Assembly (NCBI RefSeq): GCF_025717555.1
Contig: NZ_JAJIRP010000012.1
Coordinates: forward strand, 79,533 to 143,532
Direction of reading: 5' to 3'
DNA: 64,000 nt
Source: Paucibacter sp. B2R-40
GTDB taxonomy: Bacteria; Pseudomonadota; Gammaproteobacteria; Burkholderiales; Burkholderiaceae_C
Positions 1 to 8,114 of the stretch are shown here, piece after piece (positions within the stretch are counted from its first letter, which is position 1; every line of letters begins with the position of its first letter). The notes below the pieces were generated by a model that was not told where the DNA came from, searched no databases, and was given only the letters and a program-made list of their open reading frames with translations. The position numbers and the translations under genes are program-made.

Positions 1-237
1 GAAATCGTGCGCCAGGTCAGCCGTGTCAGCCAGTTGATCGGCAGCATCAGCCATGCCAACCAAGAGCAATCCACCGGCATCGGCCAGGTCAGCGCAGCCA
101 TCAATCACCTCGACCAGGTCACGCAGCAAAACGCGGCGCTGGTGGAGCAGTCCAGCGCCACCACCGAGAGTTTGCGCAACCAGACCGATCAGCTCGTGCG
201 CGCGCTGGCGGTATTCCGCGCCGGCCCGAAACGCTGA
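1..237 (+). CDS. Methyl-accepting chemotaxis protein, C-terminal end (partial)
   Basis: The open frame enters from the left edge, so only the last 78 residues are present. The sequence contains the distal signalling-helix pattern of MCPs: ISHANQEQSTGIGQVSAAI, then a NAALVEQSSA stretch and a short tail ending in Arg. In MCPs this coiled-coil arm lies in the cytoplasm and contacts CheA/CheW. No CheR-docking pentapeptide (NWETF type) is visible at the end. The sensory and membrane part lies outside the window, so the ligand cannot be inferred. Confidence 0.88.
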   Translation, partial: EIVRQVSRVSQLIGSISHANQEQSTGIGQVSAAINHLDQVTQQNAALVEQSSATTESLRNQTDQLVRALAVFRAGPKR

Positions 238-253
238 GTGCGGTCCAATCGTG

Positions 254-1309
254 TCAAGCAGCAAACTGCTGGGCCACAAAGCGCCACAGCAGCCGTGAGG
301 CATCCGGCCCGCAAGGGTCACTGAAGGCCTGCGACTTGGCGCCGCCACTCCAGGCATGGGCCAGCCGATCCACTTCCACCAGACTCACCACGCTGCGGGC
401 GCCGAGTTTGTAGTCGGTCGTCGTCATCGCATAGCGCTGGCCGCGTTGGCTGCGGCGCGCCGGGCCGGCTTTTACCTCGGCATTGGCTGCAGCACCCAGC
501 CGCGCGGCCGCACACCAGAGCTGCACGGCGGCTTGCGCATTCTCAGGCGACACCACGCTATCTTGGCAGCCATGGATGAGCAGCAAAGGCGGCCAAGCCG
601 GGCCAAGCGCCATCGCCCCAGCGGCCATTGGCGCGGCCTTGCGTCGCCCCTTCATCGCCCCCATGGCCGACAAGCTGGAATGCGCCTCGCCCGGCGGCAC
701 ACCCGAATGCATCACCACCGCCTTGAAGCGCTCGGGGTGGCGCGTCGCCAGCAAGGCCGCCATGCTGGCGCCGGCCGACATGCCGGCCACGGCCACACGC
801 TGCGGGTCCACCGGGTAGAGCAGGCAGACCTGATCAATCGCCTGCATGATCAGCGCCACTTCCGCCTGCGCCTTGCCGGAGCGGGTCGCAAACCAGTTCC
901 AGCAGCCTTGCGGGTTGGCGATGAGGTCTTGCTCGGGGTAAAGCAGCAGACAGCGCTCACGCGCCGCCAAGGCGTTCATGCGCGTACTCTGCGCGAAAGA
1001 ACTGGCCGACTGGCCGCAGCCATGCAGCATCACCAGCAGCGGCAGCCGCTCCCCAGGCCGCAAGCCCGGCGGCCGGAAGACCCGAAACTGACGCGCACCG
1101 CCGGCACCCATGGCGATGCCCGGCAGCCAGTCGCCCGGGCCGGCCGGCGCACGCGCCCGTTTGGCCTGGGCCACTTGCACGCTCTTCATCGACTGTTTTA
1201 GCGACTGCTTGAGCGCCTTTGCACCTGCCTGCATTTGGCTGCGCGCCGCCTGCCCAAAGCTACGCTGCAGGCTGCGGGTCCAGATCGACATCAGACTTTT
1301 TCTCGCCAT
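254..1309 (-). CDS. PHB depolymerase-type esterase (alpha/beta hydrolase)
   Basis: This 351-residue protein has an N-terminal basic, Gln-rich helix of about 50 residues followed by an alpha/beta-hydrolase domain. An oxyanion-type LHGCGQS motif is visible near residue 95. The lipase box is GMSAGA, the acid is probably the Asp in GCQDSVVS, and the His lies in LAHAWSGG near the end. This combination is typical of short-chain-length polyhydroxyalkanoate depolymerases with a type 1 catalytic domain and of related feruloyl/acetylxylan esterases. No convincing Sec signal is seen, so an intracellular or unconventional location is possible. An in-frame GTG lies one codon upstream; the ATG was chosen. 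A phasin and a patatin-type lipase are encoded a few kb away, which supports a role in storage-polymer turnover (inference). Confidence 0.85.
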   Translation of the reverse strand: MARKSLMSIWTRSLQRSFGQAARSQMQAGAKALKQSLKQSMKSVQVAQAKRARAPAGPGDWLPGIAMGAGGARQFRVFRPPGLRPGERLPLLVMLHGCGQSASSFAQSTRMNALAARERCLLLYPEQDLIANPQGCWNWFATRSGKAQAEVALIMQAIDQVCLLYPVDPQRVAVAGMSAGASMAALLATRHPERFKAVVMHSGVPPGEAHSSLSAMGAMKGRRKAAPMAAGAMALGPAWPPLLLIHGCQDSVVSPENAQAAVQLWCAAARLGAAANAEVKAGPARRSQRGQRYAMTTTDYKLGARSVVSLVEVDRLAHAWSGGAKSQAFSDPCGPDASRLLWRFVAQQFAA

Positions 1310-1400
1310 CACCCAGCCCTGCTGAATTGTTCAATGACTTGCAGGCTCCCTGGGCCCATTCTCGTCACCAGTGTGACCTGCCCATGTCAAAGGCAAGCCA

Positions 1401-2357
1401 TCAATTGAGATGACCCCGAAAGGTCTGCCGCCAGGCCATCGGCGACACGCCAAACGCCTTGCGGAAATGCGCCCGCAGCGAGACCGCCGAGCCAAAGCCC
1501 GCCAGCTCGGCGATCTGCTCGACCGATTGAGCACTGCCCTCCAGCAAGGCCTGGCTGCGCGCCAGGCGCTCGCTGAGCAACCAGGCGCCGACGGTCGTGC
1601 CGGTGAGCTGCCTGAAGTGCCGCGTGAAGCTGCGCCGACTCATCATCACGCTGTCGGCCAGGCTGTCCAGGCTGTGCGCCTGCGTCAGATCGGCCCGCAC
1701 CCGCTCGATCACGGCGGCAAGACGGGTATCACGCGCGCTTTCTGGCAAGGGCTGCTCGATGAACTGCGCCTGCCCGCCGGCCCGGTGCGGCGGCACGACC
1801 AAGCGCCGCGCCACGCTATTGGCCGGCCCCACGCCATATTGGCGCCGCAGCAAATGCAGACAGGCGTCGATGCCGGCGGCGGTACCGGCCGAGGTCAAGA
1901 CATCGCCCTCGTCGATATAGAGCACATCGGCGTCAACCGCCACGTGCGGATAGCGTGCCGCAAAGTCCTGCGCATAGGCCCAATGCGTGGTGGCACGGCG
2001 CCCATCCAGCAGGCCGGCCTCGGCCAGCACATAGGCGCCCAGACACAGGCCGACCAGCTGCGCGCCGGCCTCGTGCGCTCGGCACAGCGCATCAAGCAGG
2101 GCCTGCGGTGGCCGCTCCCTCGGGTCGCGCCAGCTCGGCACGATGACGGTGCGCGCACCTTTGAGTGCCTCCAGACCCGCCTTCAAGCTCAAGCCAAAGC
2201 CGGCCGTCGTCATCAAGGCGCCGGGCTCGGCGGCGCATACCCGCAACTCGAACGGTGGCGCGCCCGGATGCGACTCGCCGAACACGGCGCAGGGCACGGC
2301 CAGGTGAAAGGGGCTGATCTGGTCAAAGGCCAGCACGGCAATCGGGTGGGTTCGCAT
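1401..2357 (-). CDS. GlxA-family transcriptional regulator (DJ-1/PfpI + AraC HTH)
   Basis: This is a 318-residue regulator. Residues 1 to about 190 form a DJ-1/PfpI-like domain with the nucleophile-elbow motif LVGLCLGAYVLAEAG. The C-terminal 100 residues form an AraC-type double helix-turn-helix, including SLDSLADSVMMSRRSFTRHFRQ and a distal AGFGSAVSLRAHFRKAFG. Proteins of this family usually control an adjacent hydrolase or amidase gene. Here the divergent neighbour is an isochorismatase-type hydrolase. The ATG at 2357 is preferred to a GTG seven codons upstream, because the latter would run into the 11-bp repeat array at 2377-2420. The effector is unknown. Confidence 0.88.
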   Translation of the reverse strand: MRTHPIAVLAFDQISPFHLAVPCAVFGESHPGAPPFELRVCAAEPGALMTTAGFGLSLKAGLEALKGARTVIVPSWRDPRERPPQALLDALCRAHEAGAQLVGLCLGAYVLAEAGLLDGRRATTHWAYAQDFAARYPHVAVDADVLYIDEGDVLTSAGTAAGIDACLHLLRRQYGVGPANSVARRLVVPPHRAGGQAQFIEQPLPESARDTRLAAVIERVRADLTQAHSLDSLADSVMMSRRSFTRHFRQLTGTTVGAWLLSERLARSQALLEGSAQSVEQIAELAGFGSAVSLRAHFRKAFGVSPMAWRQTFRGHLN

Positions 2358-2376
2358 TGGTTTGCACGCGGTATAC

Positions 2377-2420
2377 ACGCGCTTTACAGGCGCTTTACAC
2401 GCGTTTTACACGCGTTTTAC
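2377..2420. repeat. Four tandem 11-bp repeats between divergent genes
   Basis: Four head-to-tail 11-bp units are present: acgcgctttac, aggcgctttac, acgcgttttac and acgcgttttac. They lie between the GlxA-type regulator and the divergent hydrolase. The period is close to one helical turn, so each unit would face the same side of the DNA. That is what an operator for a cooperatively bound regulator would look like. Function is inferred, not shown. Confidence 0.75.
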
Positions 2421-2551
2421 ACAGTCAGGAAGTTTGGCCCGATCTTAGCGGTTAATGTCATTCAGGCCACTGGTCGGCGAGTGGCTTGCTGGGAACAATC
2501 TGTCCATCGATTCACCCATTTGTTCATCAATTCACACGGAGTCACATCTCA

Positions 2552-3076
2552 ATGAAACACAAGCAAGCCCTGATCGTCATCGATGTCCAGATGGACTATT
2601 TCCCTGGCGGCAACTACCCGCTGCACAATGCCGAGGGCGTGCTGACGCAGGTCGAAGCCGCCATCCACAAGGCGCAAGCAGCGCAGATGCCGGTGATCCT
2701 GGTTCAACACATCGCCGACCCGGCCAAAGGTCCCTCGCCCTTCTTCAATGCCGGCAGCGCGGGCGTGGCCACTCACCCGCGCGTGTTGGCCGCGGCTCCT
2801 CAAGCGCCGCTGGTGATCAAGCGCTTTGCCGACTCGTTTGACAGCACCACGCTGACCCAGACCCTGGCCGAACTTGGCGTTAGCGAGCTGCTGATCTGCG
2901 GCATGATGACGCAAAACTGCGTCACCCATACCGCCATCTCCAAGGCGGCGCAGGCCTATGCCAAGGTCAGCATCCTGGCCGACTGCTGCACCACGGTCAC
3001 CGACATGCTGCACCAGATTGCACTGAGCGCGGTCTCCAGGCGAGTGACGGTGCTGCCGATGGCCGAGGCGTTCTAA
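2552..3076 (+). CDS. Isochorismatase-family cysteine hydrolase
   Basis: The 174-residue protein has the complete fold signature of this family: Asp11 in IVIDVQMDYF, a Lys in LVIKRFADSF, and the nucleophile Cys in GMMTQNCVTHT. Members hydrolyse nicotinamide, N-carbamoyl compounds, isochorismate or related amides and vinyl ethers; the substrate cannot be read from the sequence. The ATG at 2552 is preceded by CGGAG at a spacing of about 10 nt, which decides against a longer start 66 nt upstream. It is divergently transcribed from a GlxA-type regulator, which probably controls it (inference). Confidence 0.88.
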   Translation: MKHKQALIVIDVQMDYFPGGNYPLHNAEGVLTQVEAAIHKAQAAQMPVILVQHIADPAKGPSPFFNAGSAGVATHPRVLAAAPQAPLVIKRFADSFDSTTLTQTLAELGVSELLICGMMTQNCVTHTAISKAAQAYAKVSILADCCTTVTDMLHQIALSAVSRRVTVLPMAEAF

Positions 3077-3298
3077 AACGGGTCGGCCGGGGCGACATGC
3101 CAACTCCATCACGGACCGGCGCGCGCTTGAAAAAGTGGCGCCGCACAAGCCCTGCCAACAAAGCGCACTGCGTGCCGCCTATGTCACGAATCAAGCGCTT
3201 GCGTGGCCGTGCAAGCCTGTTCAGCTGCCCCGGCTGCTTTGAGAATTGCGTCAACGGGCCAAGTTTGGCCCCGCACTCAAGCCAGCCGAGGTATCGCC

Positions 3299-3775
3299 AT
3301 GTTCACAAGCCGCGCCAAATCTCTGACCCGCAAGCTGCTCTTGGCCGCTGCGGCCATCGCCTGCGCCGCGCCGGCATTGGCCGCGCCGCGGGCGCTGGGC
3401 GACGAAGAAATGCGCTCGGTCAATGGCGGCACGCAAGCCGCCCCCTTGCTAGCCATGTCCTTGGGCGTGACCTTGCCGGCTCTGCTTGAGCTGCTGGGCA
3501 GCGACAGGCTCGCGGCCACAAAATCCAAACTCTCACCGGCCGAGTTTGCCGCTGCCATCCAGGCCGCGGGTTTGAGCGGCGCGCTGCAAAGCGGCTACGA
3601 CGGCCAAGGCGGCAGTCAGGTTTCGCTCGGATCGGCCAAGCTGAATCTGCAAAACAACCTGGCCGATGTCTTGACGGCCGGCGCCGGCCCATACAGCGGC
3701 GCCAACTCGATGGGATCAGTTGCTATCAGCAATCTGGATGCCGGCGGCACCCGTTTGCTGGTCTGGCATCACTGA
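3299..3775 (+). CDS. Small secreted protein of unknown function
   Basis: This 158-residue protein has a clear Sec signal peptide: basic N-terminus MFTSRAKSLTRK, hydrophobic core, and a probable ALA-A cleavage near residue 28. The mature N-terminus starts with LGDEEMRSVNGG, a stretch resembling the acidic, GG-ended motifs found in some exported small proteins. The rest is Gly/Ala/Ser-rich without cysteines and resembles no family I can name. It lies alone, about 220 bp after the hydrolase and convergent with the acyl reductase gene. The chosen ATG is the one directly before the signal peptide; a longer frame upstream lacks export features. Real expression is likely but function is unknown. Confidence 0.62.
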   Translation: MFTSRAKSLTRKLLLAAAAIACAAPALAAPRALGDEEMRSVNGGTQAAPLLAMSLGVTLPALLELLGSDRLAATKSKLSPAEFAAAIQAAGLSGALQSGYDGQGGSQVSLGSAKLNLQNNLADVLTAGAGPYSGANSMGSVAISNLDAGGTRLLVWHH

Positions 3776-3783
3776 TGGCGCCG

Positions 3784-3804
3784 AGGCGGCAATAGAACCC
3801 GCCT
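3784..3804. other. Short inverted repeat between convergent genes
   Basis: AGGCGG and CCGCCT arms are separated by 9 nt, immediately before the stop of the reductase gene on the other strand. There is no T-run on either side. At most this is a weak shared terminator stem. Confidence 0.3.
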
Positions 3805-5816
3805 TAGAAGTGAATCCCCTTCATCATCTGCTGCATCGCGATCGCCTCGGGTGAGAGCTGCGATTTGCCGCCCTTGCCCAGCTTATCGCCCTTGGATGCA
3901 TCGCTGTCCGGGAACATGCGGAAGGTCGTATTCATCACGATCTGCGCGACGCGCGGCATTGCTGCATGCAGCAACTCGCCCGTGATACCTAACCTCGTCG
4001 CCACTCGCACCGGCTTCGAGATGCAGGCCTGTGCCACCATATCAGCCGCTTCTTCAGGCGCCAGCGTCGGCACGTTTTTGTAGATCTGCGTCGGGGCGAT
4101 CATCGGCGTGCGCACCAAGGGCATATTGATGGTGGTGAAGGTGACGCCCTGGTCGGCAAACTCCGACGAGGCGCAGCGTGTCCAGGCATCGAGCGCGGCC
4201 TTGCTGGCCACATAGGCCGAGAAGCGCGGCGCATTGGTCAGCACGCCAATGCTGGAGATATTGACCACATGTCCCTTGCGCTTGGCCACCATGCCGGGCA
4301 GCAGACCCATGGTGACGCGCAGGCAGCCAAAGTAATTCAGCTGCATGGTGCGCTCAAAATCATGGAAGCGGTCGTAGCTGCCCTCGATGGCGCGGCGGAT
4401 CGAGCGGCCGGCGTTGTTGATCAGATAGTCGACCCCGCCGAAGGTCTCGGTCAGCCAGGCCACCATCGCCTTGCAGCTTTCTTCGTTGGAGATGTCGGCC
4501 GAGTAACTATGGATCTTGGCGTCAGCGCCGGCGGCAGCGCGAATCTCGGCCACGGCCTCGGCCAGCTTGACTTCATCGCGGGCGCAGATCACCGTGATCG
4601 CGCCGGCTTCGGCAAACTTGATCGCCGAGGCCAGCCCAATGCCGCTCGAACCACCGGTGACCAAGACCACTTTGCCGCCGCAGGCACCGCGCAAGCTGCG
4701 GTCGATGAAGAGGTCCGGGTCGAGATGGCGTTCCCAGAAATCCCACAGGCGCCAGGCGTAGTCATGCAGACTCGGACAGGCAATACCACTGCCTTTGAGC
4801 GCGGCGGAGGTCTCGCGGCAGTCAAAGCGCGTCGGGTAGTTGATGAAGGTGAACATATCGTCCGGCAGGCCCAGATCCTTCATCACCGCATTGCGGATGC
4901 GCCGCACCGGCGCCAAGGCCATCAAGCCCTTTTTGACGCTCTTGGGGATGAAGCCCAAGAGCGCGGCGTTGATGAACAAATTCATCTTCGGCGCATGTGC
5001 GGCCTTGGAGAAGATATCCAGCACATCGCCGACGCGGTAGCCGACCGGGTCGACCAAATGGAAGCAGCGCCCCGTTGCGCGGGTCTGGTGGCTGATGTGA
5101 TCGAGTGCGTCGACCACATAGTCGACCGGCACGATGTTGACGCGGCCGCCCTCCAGGCCGATCGAAGGCAGCCAAGGCGGCAGGATCTGGCGCAAGCGCT
5201 GGATCGGCTTGAAAAAGTAGTAAGGACCGTCGATCTTGTCCATCTCGCCGGTCTTGGAGTCCCCCACCACCATCGCCGGGCGATACACGGTCCAGGCTCG
5301 CTTGCACTCCTGACGGACGATTTTTTCGCTCTCGTGCTTGGTGTTGAAATAGGGATGGTCCAGCCCTTCTGCTTCGTCAAACATATCCTCGCGGAACACG
5401 CCTTCGTAGAGGCCGGCGGCGGCAATCGAAGACACATGGTGCACATGGCCGGCCTCGATGGCGGCCGCAAACTCGACCATGCTGCGTGTGCCGTCGACGT
5501 TAGCGGCCATCTGCGAGGCCTCGTCGGCTTTCAAGTCATAGACCGCGGCGAGGTGGTAGACATGATCGATCTGACCTTTGAGCGCCTTCAGGTCGGCCGC
5601 CGAGACGCCAAGTTTCTTGCCCGTTAGGTCGCCAAAGACCGGCACCGCGCGCGCCTTGGCTGACTTGGCCAGACCCCAGAACTCCATCAACTCGGGCAAT
5701 TTGTCGCGGCTTCCCTCGCGCATCAGGAAGTGGACCGTGCTGCCGCGCCGCGCCAGCAGTTTTTTGACCAAGCGCTTGCCGATGAAGCCGGTCGCGCCGG
5801 TGACGAAATACTGCAT
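3804..5816 (-). CDS. Two-domain fatty acyl-CoA reductase (alcohol-forming), SDR + SDR
   Basis: The 670-residue protein has two Rossmann modules. The first begins at residue 1 with MQYFVTGATGFIGKRLVKKL and carries YFNTKHESEK, the YxxxK site. The second carries VTGGSSGIGLASA and YVASKAALDAW. From memory, the architecture and many long motifs (GDLTGKKLG, VYHLAAVYDL, FERTMQLNYFGCLR, NISSIGVLTNAPRFSAY) match the Marinobacter Maqu_2507-type reductase. That enzyme reduces fatty acyl-CoA or acyl-ACP through the aldehyde to the fatty alcohol with NADPH. The start is set by AAGGAGA eight bases before the ATG at 5816. The divergent neighbour is a phasin. No wax-ester synthase is in the window, so the fate of the alcohol is open. 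Confidence 0.85.
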   Translation of the reverse strand: MQYFVTGATGFIGKRLVKKLLARRGSTVHFLMREGSRDKLPELMEFWGLAKSAKARAVPVFGDLTGKKLGVSAADLKALKGQIDHVYHLAAVYDLKADEASQMAANVDGTRSMVEFAAAIEAGHVHHVSSIAAAGLYEGVFREDMFDEAEGLDHPYFNTKHESEKIVRQECKRAWTVYRPAMVVGDSKTGEMDKIDGPYYFFKPIQRLRQILPPWLPSIGLEGGRVNIVPVDYVVDALDHISHQTRATGRCFHLVDPVGYRVGDVLDIFSKAAHAPKMNLFINAALLGFIPKSVKKGLMALAPVRRIRNAVMKDLGLPDDMFTFINYPTRFDCRETSAALKGSGIACPSLHDYAWRLWDFWERHLDPDLFIDRSLRGACGGKVVLVTGGSSGIGLASAIKFAEAGAITVICARDEVKLAEAVAEIRAAAGADAKIHSYSADISNEESCKAMVAWLTETFGGVDYLINNAGRSIRRAIEGSYDRFHDFERTMQLNYFGCLRVTMGLLPGMVAKRKGHVVNISSIGVLTNAPRFSAYVASKAALDAWTRCASSEFADQGVTFTTINMPLVRTPMIAPTQIYKNVPTLAPEEAADMVAQACISKPVRVATRLGITGELLHAAMPRVAQIVMNTTFRMFPDSDASKGDKLGKGGKSQLSPEAIAMQQMMKGIHF

Positions 5817-6009
5817 GTTTGTCTCCTTGGTATAGATCGGATTCTTGACCATCTGGATGGGCTTGCTGATGCGCGATTACCCGCAGTTCGCGCGACCGAT
5901 CTGGTGAGAACTCACTAGGAACCCTGTACACATCGGCGCTTGTGGCATTTATAGTGAAAGGCATCCCAGCGCGATCCGTGCAAACACACCACCACCAAGG
6001 ACGAACGAC

Positions 6010-6831
6010 ATGGTCAAGAAGCTTCAGAAGATGGCAGCCAAGAAGAACACCGCTTCCAGCGCGGGCTTTGCCTCGGCCCTGCCGGCCGGCCTGCTGGACA
6101 GCCAGCTTGCCCAAGGCATCAAGGATTCGGCCCAACATATCTGGGCTGCCGGGCTGGGCGCCTTCGCCAAGGCGCAGGGCGAAGGTGGCAAGGTGTTTGA
6201 AGCGCTGGTCAAGGAAGGTCTGAGCCTGCAGAAGAAGACCCAATCTGCGGCCGAAGAAAAGCTCGGCGCGATGGCCAGCAAGGTCACGGGCATGGCAGGC
6301 GGTGTCGGCAACAAGGCCGGTCAGCATTGGGACAAGCTGGAATCCATCTTCGAGGACCGCGTCGCCCGCGCCCTGAACCGCCTGGGCGTGCCCTCGGCCA
6401 AGGATGTGGCCGAGTTGATCGCCAGCATCGACGCGCTGAACGCAGCAGTCGGCATCAAGGCGCCGGCGAAAAAGCTTGCCAAGGCACCGGCAAAGGCAGC
6501 CGTCAAGCCGGCAACAAAACCAGCAGCAACGCCGGCCGCCAAAAAGGTCGAGGCCAAGGCAGCCGCTAAAAAGCCCGCCAAAGCCGCCGCCAAAACAGTT
6601 CCTGCAAAAGCCGCTCCAGCCAAAACCGCAGCGAACGCCGCCGTAAAGGCCGCCGCCAAGCCTGCCGCCAAGCCCGCAGCGAAAGCGGCGCCAACGCCGT
6701 TCAAAAAGGCCGCCGCCAAAGCAGCCGGTGCGAGCAAGGCAGTGAGCAAGGCCGTCGTCAAAAAGGCAGCCCCACCCGCAGCAGCCCTCAGTGAAGTGAC
6801 GCAGGCCGTCGCTGCGGCCATCGAGTCCTGA
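6010..6831 (+). CDS. Phasin / PHA granule-associated protein with H1-like tail
   Basis: Residues 1 to about 160 form the amphipathic, Ala/Lys/Gln-rich phasin-type helical region (AAGLGAFAKAQGEGGKVFEA, later FEDRVARALNRLGVP). From about residue 160 to the end the sequence is a Lys-Ala-Pro repeat resembling histone H1 and the tail of PhaF. In PhaF-type proteins the N-terminal half coats the PHA granule and the basic tail binds DNA, so granules are partitioned with the nucleoid. AAGGA lies upstream of the ATG. The gene is divergent from the acyl reductase and is followed by a patatin-type lipase. Confidence 0.86.
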   Translation: MVKKLQKMAAKKNTASSAGFASALPAGLLDSQLAQGIKDSAQHIWAAGLGAFAKAQGEGGKVFEALVKEGLSLQKKTQSAAEEKLGAMASKVTGMAGGVGNKAGQHWDKLESIFEDRVARALNRLGVPSAKDVAELIASIDALNAAVGIKAPAKKLAKAPAKAAVKPATKPAATPAAKKVEAKAAAKKPAKAAAKTVPAKAAPAKTAANAAVKAAAKPAAKPAAKAAPTPFKKAAAKAAGASKAVSKAVVKKAAPPAAALSEVTQAVAAAIES

Positions 6832-6875
6832 ACTCGGCCAAGCCCTGCTGATTCTGTCCACCATGGACGCGTCGC

Positions 6876-8081
6876 TTGAACACTGAGAAAAAAACGGCTC
6901 CACGGCTGGGCTTGGCGCTGGCTGGCGGCGGGCCCTTGGGTGCCATTTACGAAATCGGCGCGCTGTGTGCGCTGGAGGAAGCGATCGCGGGCCTCTCCTT
7001 CACCGACTGCGACGGCTATATCGGCGTCAGTGCGGGCGGCTTTATCGCCGCCGGCCTGGCCAATGGCATAGGCCCGCGCGCCCTGTGCGCCGCTTTTATC
7101 GAGAACCGCGACTACTCGCCCGACAGCTTCGATCCGGCCGAGTTGCTGCGGCCGGCCTGGGCCGAATACCGCTCACGCCTGAAGTTATTGCCCGGGCTGC
7201 TGTTTCGTGCAAGCTGGGCCGCCTTGGTGCAGGGCCGCTCGGTGCTAGGCTCGTTCGAACGCCTGGGTGCGGCCTTGCCGACCGGCCTGCTGTCCGGGGA
7301 AATCCTGGCCGCGCAATTGCAACTGCTGTTCAGCCGGCCCGGCCGCAGCAATGACTTCCGCCAGTTGAAAAAGCGCCTGGTGCTGGTGGCCACCGACTTG
7401 GACAGCGGTGAGGCCACGCCTTTTGGCCTGCCCGGCTGGGATCACATTCCGATCTCCCAGGCCGTCCAAGCCAGCGCTGCTTTGCCGGGGCTTTTTCCTC
7501 CGGTATCCATCGAAGGCCGGCATTATGTGGACGGCGCGCTGAAGAAAACCCTGCATGCGTCGGTGCTCTTGCAAGAGGGCCTGGATCTGCTGATCTGCCT
7601 GAATCCGCTGGTGCCCTATGAGTCCGACCCGGCCGACTCGACCCGTGTCAAGCGCGCGCGCATCCCTCACCTGGTCGACGGCGGCCTGCCCCTGGTGTTG
7701 AGCCAGACCTTTCGATCGCTGATTCACTCGAGGCTGGAACTGGGCTTCAAGCGCTACGAGCACAGCCATCCGGAAACCGACATCCTGCTGTTCGAGCCCG
7801 ATCACCGGGACGCCGAGATGTTCCTGGCCAATACCTTCAGCTACTCGCAGCGCCATCATCTGGCCGAACATGCCTATCAAAGCACGCGCGCCGCCTTGCG
7901 TCAGCGCGCGCCGCTATTGGCCACGCAACTCGCCCGCCACGGCCTGGCATTGAATGCCGAAGTCTTGGCCGACGAAAGCTTGCGGCTACTCGGCGAACCG
8001 GGCGAGCACCGCATGGCGGCCGCGCTGCGCGATTTGCGCCGCACACTCAAACGACTGAAGACCCAACTGAAACCCTCATAG
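6876..8081 (+). CDS. Patatin-like phospholipase family protein
   Basis: This 401-residue protein has the patatin fold signatures: oxyanion loop GGGPLG near residues 17-22, nucleophile Ser52 in GVSAGG, and the catalytic Asp in VDGALKK near residue 217. Patatins hydrolyse acyl esters of phospholipids or neutral lipids; some act on PHA granules. No signal peptide is seen. The only start in frame before the oxyanion loop is TTG at 6876, without a strong ribosome site. A separate 7-codon reading frame (ATG 6863, stop 6886) overlaps this start. The gene follows the phasin by 44 bp, so they may share a transcript. Confidence 0.84.
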   Translation: MNTEKKTAPRLGLALAGGGPLGAIYEIGALCALEEAIAGLSFTDCDGYIGVSAGGFIAAGLANGIGPRALCAAFIENRDYSPDSFDPAELLRPAWAEYRSRLKLLPGLLFRASWAALVQGRSVLGSFERLGAALPTGLLSGEILAAQLQLLFSRPGRSNDFRQLKKRLVLVATDLDSGEATPFGLPGWDHIPISQAVQASAALPGLFPPVSIEGRHYVDGALKKTLHASVLLQEGLDLLICLNPLVPYESDPADSTRVKRARIPHLVDGGLPLVLSQTFRSLIHSRLELGFKRYEHSHPETDILLFEPDHRDAEMFLANTFSYSQRHHLAEHAYQSTRAALRQRAPLLATQLARHGLALNAEVLADESLRLLGEPGEHRMAAALRDLRRTLKRLKTQLKPS

Positions 8082-8114
8082 GATTGCAGGCCGGGTCATT
8101 GAGGCCGGGGCCGC

